Below are positions 56,816-64,000 of a stretch of DNA of 64,000 nt, one piece after another. The notes under the pieces are model-generated. The model searched no databases and was not told where the DNA came from. It worked only from the letters and a program-made list of their open reading frames with translations. The DNA is from Phytophthora quininea (taxonomy: Eukaryota > Oomycota > Peronosporomycetes > Peronosporales > Peronosporaceae), in assembly GCA_011947345.1 (NCBI GenBank), contig JAAVTG010000284.1, positions 1 through 64,000 on the forward strand, given 5' to 3'. The position numbers and the translations under genes are program-made. Position 1 is the first letter of the stretch. Each line of letters begins with the position of its first letter.

Positions 56816-57600
56816 AGTATCTCCGAATGGTTGGCTTCCCAGCAATGGCTCACTCAAAAGGAATTTCCAGTCGTCACAGAACGCGCGTGCTACCTCACAA
56901 TATTCGACGAGTTTATGAAGAAGACTGAGAAGCATCTTGGATTGAGCGGTGCGAGTTTGGTGGTAACGGGTAACCCAGGAATCGGCAAAAGCCGCTTCCT
57001 CATCTACATCGCGTTTCGATTGATCCACCGTCTCTTGCCTGACGGCGTGAAGCTACCGGATTTCAAACTGGTACTGAACCATGACGCTGTGTATTACGAG
57101 TACAACTGGGCTACCAATACCTTTTACAGAATGAGCTTCGATCAAGTCTGCGATATTAAACAAGAGCTGAATGTTATTCGACTAATTGACGCCATATCAT
57201 CGACGCTGACGGCTTGGAATTGTGTGTCAATCTTGATCACGTTGCCAGAACTGCCGGGACTGCAGAAGTTTTATAATCTGACCCCGTTCGCTTGCATCGT
57301 TCCAGTCTGTCAAAGTGGTGAATTCGTTCCTGAATGATATGCTGCGTCTGTCGGAAGACCTTGTGGAGTCCAGATATGTGGAGGAATCCCCAGGCACCTA
57401 TTCTGATCGATCCCCAAGCGCGTTTGGAAGAGGCGATCAATGCATTTAACGTTACTGCAGTCATCAATGCTTTTCAGTCGCGAAAGTCTGAAGACGGTGC
57501 CCAAAACTGCAAACTACTTAACAAACTACATCGTGTGGTTTCTCTCGAAGGGGATTGCAGGTAGAATCGTCCAGGAGGCGAGTGAGTAGAAACCTGCGTT
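56816..57600 (+). pseudogene. Crinkler (CRN)-type C-terminal region with P-loop, fragmentary
   Basis: Oomycete Crinklers are host-directed intracellular effectors, many with a C-terminal NTPase-like region. Here FPVVTERACYLTIFDEFM leads to a P-loop (VVTGNPGIGKSRF, about 56970), a strand ending LNHDAVYYEYN, and ILITLPELPG. In a second frame there is a RYV-GGIPRHLF-like motif and DPQARLEEAINAFN, both typical of the family. The N-terminal secretion and LFLAK-type translocation region is absent; the ankyrin relic lies directly upstream instead. Frame breaks at about 57337 and 57376 make this a truncated relic. I cannot tell whether the ankyrin and Crinkler parts were ever one gene. Confidence 0.62.
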
Positions 57601-57653
57601 GAGAAGGAAAAAGGCGAAAGCGCAGACAATCAAAGTTTTGTATTCCATGAAAA

Positions 57654-58778
57654 CTAACATCTCGCGGCGTTTGCCGATCTGGATGAAACACTCTTGACAA
57701 GTCTCTCAATCTCTGCGTAGCTGTCGGATTTCATACCGAGAACAACTTCGGTGAACTGGCCAACCGTCGATGAATCCTTTCCGAGGTGCATCGGAATATT
57801 GCGCACACACATACCGAGATCTGTTCCCGAATTCATCGAGGTGTTAGAGCGCTTGGCAACTAGCCACCCCGTCTCGTCGTAGTGCATTCCTTCAAAGCGG
57901 CCTTCGCCTTCCACCAACGACCGCCAGACGATGACAATACGATCCTTTTCTTCGTACCGACGACTCACCGCTCGTTGCGTCACTGATACTTGTCCTGATT
58001 TTAATGCTGTCCGAATACGAAACTTGACAGCCATGGTATTGTCTGGGTTGGCCAGCCCGTCGTAGTCTTTTCGGTTGTCCTGATGCTCTAGCTTGTGCGA
58101 TGCCAGCCACAGCATGTGGCAAGTCTGGTGGTATTCCGCAGGCAACACCCGTTTGTCCGCGTATTCGAAGTATCTCTTGCTAGCGTCTTTCCTCCAAGTC
58201 GTCCCAAAGCCCGAATCTCCTTCACAATCAAGGAGAATTTGGTCCGTTTGTGCGTAGACAGCATCGAGCTCTCGGATATAAACCGCATTAAGCTCCTTGT
58301 CGAATGAATCGAATAGGCTAAGTGTCCCGCTCGTTGGGTGGTCCTCAAGTAATTCGTTGCAACTCACCCCTTTAGTGATCGTTGAGTTGAGCCCACGAAT
58401 CAATTTTGCCCGGGACTCGACCGCCTCACGCAGCACGCGACGTTTGCTCTCTGCTCTCAGTCGCGCTTCCAAGTTCCACCGCGCGATCGTCTTCCAACTT
58501 GCGAGCAAATTCTGCTGGGTACCAATGCTCTTGGGCTTCTGCATGGCCTCTAACAGCGCAGACAATTCCTTCACTTGGCTTGTGAGTCTTTCCCGCTCAG
58601 CCTTCTGTCGATCTCGCAGCGCACGTCGCCGCTGTCGGTCTTTTAGGACCCTGACAGCTTTAACGAAGGAAAGATTATCCATCTTGCACTCTAACGACCA
58701 CGGTAGCTCGAGTTGCTCGCATGAAGTCTGCAGGAATTCGTCGACGGACGCTAAGAAAGCCGCGTCGTCGCTTTCCAT
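57654..58778 (-). CDS. M96-like / START-related Phytophthora family protein
   Basis: 374 aa, intact, from the ATG at 58778 (MESDDAAFLASVDEFLQ). An N-terminal short acidic region is followed by a basic, leucine-rich segment (KDRQRRRALRDRQKAERERL) resembling the bZIP-like start of many Phytophthora M96-like proteins. A second half of about 200 residues contains RYEEKDRIVIVWRSLVEG and EGMHYDETGWLVAKR, the signature of the expanded M96 family, named after a mating-induced Phytophthora infestans transcript. Molecular role is unknown; DNA or lipid binding has been suggested for relatives. It is divergent from the ABC transporter with 335 bases between the starts, so the two may share a promoter region. 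Confidence 0.72.
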   Translation of the reverse strand: MESDDAAFLASVDEFLQTSCEQLELPWSLECKMDNLSFVKAVRVLKDRQRRRALRDRQKAERERLTSQVKELSALLEAMQKPKSIGTQQNLLASWKTIARWNLEARLRAESKRRVLREAVESRAKLIRGLNSTITKGVSCNELLEDHPTSGTLSLFDSFDKELNAVYIRELDAVYAQTDQILLDCEGDSGFGTTWRKDASKRYFEYADKRVLPAEYHQTCHMLWLASHKLEHQDNRKDYDGLANPDNTMAVKFRIRTALKSGQVSVTQRAVSRRYEEKDRIVIVWRSLVEGEGRFEGMHYDETGWLVAKRSNTSMNSGTDLGMCVRNIPMHLGKDSSTVGQFTEVVLGMKSDSYAEIERLVKSVSSRSANAARC

Positions 58779-59045
58779 TTTGTTCAAATCTGCTGGTCGA
58801 CATCTCGGAGTTTGACTCGGAGCTGTGTAGATTGCGCTAAAACAGATCGCAGTGCTTCATTTCGTAAGCATGACTGGCTGAGTCTCGCCATGTGGCACTC
58901 GTAGTGCTTCCTCAGGAAAAGTTGACGACGTTCTGGCCGTACCATACCTTCAGCTGGAAGGCTGTGTTTACGACGTTCGTTGCCTTCTCGTCGGTGCGGC
59001 GGATGCATTGGGCCGCCTTCGTTAACGATCGCCAGCTTCATCCAA

Positions 59046-59063
59046 CTCACTTTTCAATTTTGC
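59046..59063 (+). promoter_or_regulatory. Oomycete initiator/FPR, ABC transporter
   Basis: CTCACTTTTCAATTTTGC combines a TCAC/TTT initiator with CAATTT, 51 bases upstream of the ATG at 59114, and supports that start. Confidence 0.6.
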
Positions 59064-59113
59064 AGCTCAAGACTCCAAGACTTGCTCACGTTGCAGCAGC
59101 TTCACGGGTTCCG

Positions 59114-62100
59114 ATGACTCTTGCCGCTGATTACGGAGGCTCCAAGGACTTGATGGCCGGCGGAGTTCTTGCCATGCACAAACACGTAGCCGCCCGGATG
59201 GAAGCAGCAATGGGGAAGGACTTTCCCAAAGTGGAGGTGCGCTTCAAGGACGTGTCCATCTCGGCCGACGTTGTGGTGAAAGACAATTCGGCAACTACAA
59301 CTGCTCTGCCAACTCTCCCCAACGAGTTGATGGCAGGTTTGCGCGGCATGAGTGCCAAGACGCACGTTGTCAAGAAGCAAATCCTTCACCACGTCAGTGG
59401 CGTGCTCCGACCGGGGACGATCACACTGGTCCTTGGTCAGCCTGGGTCTGGCAAGTCATCACTGCTCAAGCTTCTAAGCGGACGGTTTCCAGAGGAAAAA
59501 CGCGTCACGATTGAAGGCGAAGTGCAGTACAATGGAGCGCCAGCTTCTGCGGTGCAGAGCAAGTTGCCGCAGTTGGCCTCATACGTGAGTCAGCGTGACA
59601 AGCATTACCCAAGCCTGACAGTGAAAGAGACCTTGGAGTTTGCGCACATTTGCAGCGGAGGTGGTCTCTCGCAACAGATCGTAGGGCTTTTCGTCAATGG
59701 CACCGAGATGGAGAACAAGGCAGCACTGGAAGCAACACAGACCATGTATGAACACCATCCCGAGATCGTGACCAAGCAATTGGGGCTTAGCAATTGTGAG
59801 AACACTGTCGTGGGGGACGCCATGATCCGTGGTGTTTCAGGGGAGAGCGGAAGCGAGTGACGACTGGAGAAATGGCCTTCGGCAACAAGTACGTGATGAT
59901 GATGGATGAGATTAGCACAGGCTTGGACAGCGCTGCGACGTTCGACATTATCTTGACGCAGCGAAGCCTCGCGAAGAAGTTCCAAAAACCATCGCAATCT
60001 CCTTGTTGCAGCCGTCGCCTGAAGTCTACGCGTTATTCGACTCGGTGATCATTTTGAACAAGGGTCGCATCATGTACAACGGACCGCGAGAAAAAGCTTT
60101 GGGCTACTTCGAAAGTCTGGGCTTTGACTGTCCGCCGCATCGTGATGAAGCAGACTTCCTACTCGATCTCGGTACTAACAAGCAGTTCCAGTATGAGAAC
60201 CCAACAGTACCTTCCGGCAACATCCCGCACTCGCTTGATGAATTCGCTGAAGCGTTCCAACGCTCGAGCATTTTCAGAGAGACGATGGAGATTCTGAGTA
60301 GTCCAATCGATCCGTCCATGGCTGAAGACAAGGCCGTAGCGATCGATTCTCTCCCGATTTCCACCAGAACTTTTGGAGCAGCACGATGACGGTGTTTCAT
60401 CGTCAGTTCAAGCTCCTGTTGCGAGACCGAGCTTTTCTGGTTAGTCGGTCAGTCATGATCGTTCTCATGGGATTGCTGTACGCGACCACGTTCTACCAAT
60501 TCTCTCCGACGGATGCGCAGCTGGTCATGGGCATCATCTTCTACTCGGTCATGTTCGTTTCCTTGGGCCAGCAAGCGCAAATCCCCACGTTCATTGCTGC
60601 TCGAGAGGTTTTCTACAAACAGCGCCGTGCAAACTTCTTCCGGACTGCGTCCTACGTGCTGTCGAACTCTGTGTCTCAGTTCCCGATGGCAGTGATCGAA
60701 AGCGTTGTGTTCGGTTCTATTGTGTACTGGATGTGTGGCTACGTGTCGAGCGTCAAGGCCTTCCTCCTGTTCGAAGCCATGCTGTTTGCCACGAATCTGT
60801 GCTTTGCGTCGTGGTTCTTCTTCTTGTCCAGCATCTCGCCCAATTTGAACGTAGCCAACCCTACATCCATGGTTTCCGTCCTCTTCTTCATCCTGTTTGG
60901 AGGTTTCGTCATTACGAAGGACCAGATCCCGGACTATCTCGTTTGGATTTACTGGATCAATCCAATGGCCTGGGGAGTCCGCGCACTAGCTGTCAACCAG
61001 TACACCGATTCGAGCTTCGACACGTGTGTGTACGCAGGTATTGATTACTGCGCCACCTATGGAATGACAATGGGCGAGTACTCGCTCAACACGTTCGAGG
61101 TGCAGTCTGAGAAGTTCTGGCTGTGGTACGGCATTGCCTTCATGGTTGCTGCATACGTCTTCTTCATGCTCCTGTCGTATATCGCGTTGGAGCACCACCG
61201 ATTCGAGAGTCCTGAAAATGTTGTTCTTGACACGGAAAGCAACGGCGATATTTCCAGTAGCTACATCCTTACAAGTACTCCGCGTGGTTCCCCCAACTCT
61301 CTGGCTCCTGGCGAGACCCTGCTCGAAGTAGACCCTGCATTTGAAAAACACTTCGTGCCGGTCACTGTGGCATTTAAAGATCTACGGTACACAGTGCCCG
61401 ACCCGACCAAGGACAAGAGCACCATCGACCTACTCAAGGGTATCACTGGGTATGCTCTTCCAGGCACCATCACAGCACTTATGGGCTCGTCGGGAGCAGG
61501 GAAGACGACATTGATGGACGTTATCGCAGGACGCAAGACGGGAGGCAAGATCCAAGGGCAGGTCTTGTTAAATGGCCACCCTGCCACGGATTTGGCCATT
61601 CGTCGTTCCACGGGATATTGTGAGCAGATGGACATCCACTCGGAGTCGTCGACAATCCGAGAAGCGCTGACTTTAGCGCATTCCTGCGCCAGGGTGTTAA
61701 TGTGCCTGACAGTCGCAAGTTCGACTCAGTGAACGAATGCTTGGAACTGCTGGATCTGACTCCCATTGCGGACCAAGTCATTCGTGGCAGTTCCGTGGAG
61801 CAAATGAAGCGACTGACTATCGGCGTGGAATTGGCAGCTCAACCCAGCGTGATTTTCCTCGACGAGCCGACCAGTGGACTTGATGCTCGCTCGGCGAAGA
61901 TTATCATGGACGGCGTACGCAAGGTGGCCGACTCAGGGCGAACGGTTTTGTGCACTATTCACCAACCTTCGTCGGAAGTCTTCCAGGTGTTTGACAGTCT
62001 ACTGCTGCTGAAGCGAGGCGGCGAGACGGTGTACTTTGGCGAACTAGAAGCCAACTCCCAGAAGATGATCCACTACTTCGAATCAATCGAAGGAGTCGCG

Positions 62101-63174
62101 AAGTTGGAGAGCAACTACAACCCTGCAACGTGGATGTTGGAAGTGATTGGCGCTGGCGTCGGGAACGACAACGGAGACAAAACAGACTTCGTGGAGGTCT
62201 TCAAATCGAGCGCACTTGCGGCAGCTCTTGAAAACGATCTGGAGCGTGAAGAGCTTTTCCGACCGTCCCTAACAACTCCCCCTTGGAGTACAAGGATAAG
62301 AGAGCTGCCACGGAGATGACCCAAGCGAAATTCTTGACTCGGCGATTCTTCGTTGTCTACTGGCGCACAGCGTCGTGCAATTTGACACGTTTCTTCATCT
62401 CGCTGATTCTTGGCGTCCTGTTCGGCTTGACGTACGGCAACGCGAACTATGGATCGTACGCTGGAATCAATTCTGGCATGGGTTTGCTCTTCTCCTCGAC
62501 GGGCTTTCTAGGAATCATTACGTTTACAAGTGCCGTGCCAGTTGCATCGACCGAACGATTAGCTTACTACCGTGAACGTTCAGCGCAGACGTACAACGCT
62601 CTCTGGTACTTTGTGGGCGCGACGCTGGTGGAGATTTCCTACGTTTTCATCGCCACTCTGCTCTTCGTGGCGATCTTTTATCCCATGGTGGGCTTTACCG
62701 GCGTGTCAAGTTTCCTTGAGTATTGGCTTTACTTGTCGCTGAATGTGCTTTGGCAAGCGTACTTCGGGCAGTTGATGGCGTTCTTGCTACCTACTGTTGA
62801 AGTGGCATCGATCTGCGGCATCCTTGTCAATGCCATCTTTTGCTGTTCGGCGGCTACAACCCCCGGGAGGATCCATCCCAGAAGGCTTCAAGTGGCTGTA
62901 CGACATCAACCCGCAGAGATACACGTTGGCCATTCTCGCGTCTCTTGTGTTCGGGGAATGCTCTAGTGACGGCTCCGGAGTTGGATGCGACGTGCTGACT
63001 GGAACGCCGCCTACTCTTGCGGAGAATTTGACGGTCAAGGAGTATCTTGACAGCGTCTTCAACATCAAGCACAGCGATCTGTCCAAGAATGTCGCCTTCA
63101 TTGTCGGATTCATCCTCCTCTACCGCATCTTCGGGCTGCTGGCCTTGCGGTTCGTCAACCACCTGAAGAAGTGA
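59114..63174 (+). CDS. Full-size ABCG (PDR-type) transporter
   Basis: Plasma-membrane ATP-driven efflux pump of the pleiotropic drug resistance type, arranged NBD-TMD-NBD-TMD. Motifs: first Walker [10 protein letters not shown] (about 59440), signature SGGERKR after correction, Walker [17 protein letters not shown]1 with about six helices spans 60.4-61.2 kb. The second Walker A is GSSGAGKTT (about 61490), with a degenerate second signature ([11 protein letters not shown]), Walker [14 protein letters not shown] and then TMD2 to 63.1 kb. Seven breaks occur, all at homopolymers: GGGG 59840, AAAAA 59984, CCC 60353, TTT 61672, CCCCC 62278, TTTT 62838 and CCCCC 62860. One added base at each gives a continuous 1355-aa protein, a usual size for this family. 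The start ATG at 59114 is supported by the promoter motif at 59046. Confidence 0.93.
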
Positions 63175-63275
63175 TACAGCTGACCGACCGGTCAGAGTAG
63201 CGCTGCATTCGTTTTTCTTCTTCTTTCATTTCTTTTCCCATTCAATTTCATACCTCCACTTTCCACCACATCCAT

Positions 63276-64000
63276 TTAGCAAAGTTCTACAATATCTCCA
63301 ACTTGTCCTAACGTACCTCCGCACACCTGGAAACCCACACGCACTTTTCCAGCTTTTCCAAAAGGTTTTTCAATCCTGCCTTGGTCTGGTATGTCACTAT
63401 CTACACCCTCGGATATGCATCGCACATAACGATTTACAGCAGCTTTCGCCTCCTGTTCCGTTTCAAATAAACCCGAAACAATCGCAAAGGGTTCCTTCCA
63501 TCCGGAGACGTTTCCCCTTTGAGGCGTTCGATGCGCCCTCTTCGTCGAGCAACTACAAATGTATTTGCCACAGAAAGCCCTTCTACCGCTTCGTTTTGGG
63601 CGACAGAAATTACCACAGTGTCCACCGTCAAAGTTTCACTGTCTACATTTGTCAACAACGACTTGGTGAAAGCTTCTGGGTACAACAAGTCGACGTCCTG
63701 AATAAATGACCGTGTGTTATCCTTCTTTTGTCCGGGTTTGAAGTTGTAGTAGCTGGTGCCTTCGCGGTTTTGCCAGATACCTTCCCTTTACGTTTGGGCG
63801 GCTTCAGGGTCATCAACTTGAGAAAGCGTAACACGAACTTCTCTCCTGAAGTGGGAATTGCTGAATGTAGTGAACTCCTGAGGGTTATACGAAACTTGCC
63901 GGCTTTACCAAATGGTCCGACAATCGAGCCGAGACCATGCGTCTGTTCAAACAGCACAACAGTGTCCTTGTAAACGTCCCAGTTCACATCCTTTGAAAAC
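63276..64000 (-). CDS. eEFSec/SelB-like factor, C-terminal part (5' end outside window)
   Basis: Reading from the right edge on the minus strand gives KDTVVLFEQTHGLGSIV, then GPFGKAGKFRITL, which resembles domain IV of selenocysteine-specific elongation factors (FKKET...LFVG...FGKSGKFKV). A Lys-rich linker follows, and then a second related unit ending RIEKPFGKAGKVRVGF, before the TAA at 63276. Two single-base corrections (TTTT at 63726-63729 and CC at 63494-63495) are needed for one continuous frame. eEFSec delivers Sec-tRNA to ribosomes at UGA codons. The identification rests on the C-terminus only; the GTPase domain lies beyond the window. It is convergent with the ABC transporter, about 100 bases apart. 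Confidence 0.6.

Noticed and set aside
1..64000. tRNA, rRNA and CRISPR arrays
   Set aside because: I looked for T-loop words, rRNA segments and regularly spaced repeats and found none I could support; a eukaryotic nuclear origin makes CRISPR implausible.

Overview
The window looks like nuclear DNA from an oomycete of the Phytophthora type. The evidence is a PH-domain cellulose synthase and a CesA3-type cellulose synthase, a cluster of GH12 xyloglucanase (XEG1-like) genes, a Crinkler-type sequence, an M96-like gene, a full-size PDR-type ABCG transporter, short 60-83 bp GT-AG introns, oomycete initiator motifs (GCTCATTC-like, CAATTT-like) 50-100 bp upstream of start codons, and strongly GC-biased third codon positions in genes. 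No call rests on a database search.

Layout. 0-0.5 kb: edge of a decayed ankyrin gene (-). 1.3-4.3 kb: PH-domain cellulose synthase (+) with a zinc-finger-like insertion. 4.8-17.8 kb: GH12 cluster (one intact gene, one probably intact, two pseudogenes, one leader relic), split by a transposon block at 6.7-13.3 kb (Tc1/IS630-like transposase, Ulp1-like protease relic, Crypton-type tyrosine recombinase). 18-26 kb: a small membrane protein, a helicase-associated-repeat relic, then a tandem trio of secreted single-pass membrane proteins with an eight-cysteine head. 26.6-31 kb: MULE/SWIM transposase-derived gene and a choline/ethanolamine kinase. 31-40.3 kb: ankyrin relic, then a candidate 8.2 kb hAT element with matching terminal inverted repeats and a 7/8-bp target duplication, carrying a rearranged LINE, a pogo/Tigger relic and a near-complete hAT transposase. 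41-49 kb: secreted protein, a GCC2/GCC3 cysteine-rich surface protein (-), and CesA3 (-). 50.8-64 kb: membrane protein, large ankyrin/coiled-coil protein (-), ankyrin and Crinkler relics, M96-like protein (-), ABCG transporter (+), and the C-terminus of an eEFSec/SelB-like factor (-) running off the right edge.

A theme that controls interpretation: almost every reading-frame break in otherwise good genes is one missing base in a homopolymer (usually CCCC). Restoring one base per site gives uninterrupted genes with family-typical lengths: CesA3 1141 aa, ABC transporter 1355 aa, GH12 copy 4 with catalytic Glu at 136 and 222. These breaks most likely reflect under-called homopolymers in the assembly. 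True decay is supported separately by in-frame stops or lost catalytic residues: GH12 copies 1 and 3, the Tc1-like transposase, the Ulp1 relic, and the ankyrin and Crinkler relics.

Functionally the host genes centre on the cell surface: cell-wall synthesis (two CesAs), secreted wall-degrading enzymes (GH12), surface-anchored cysteine-rich proteins and an efflux pump, embedded among transposons.
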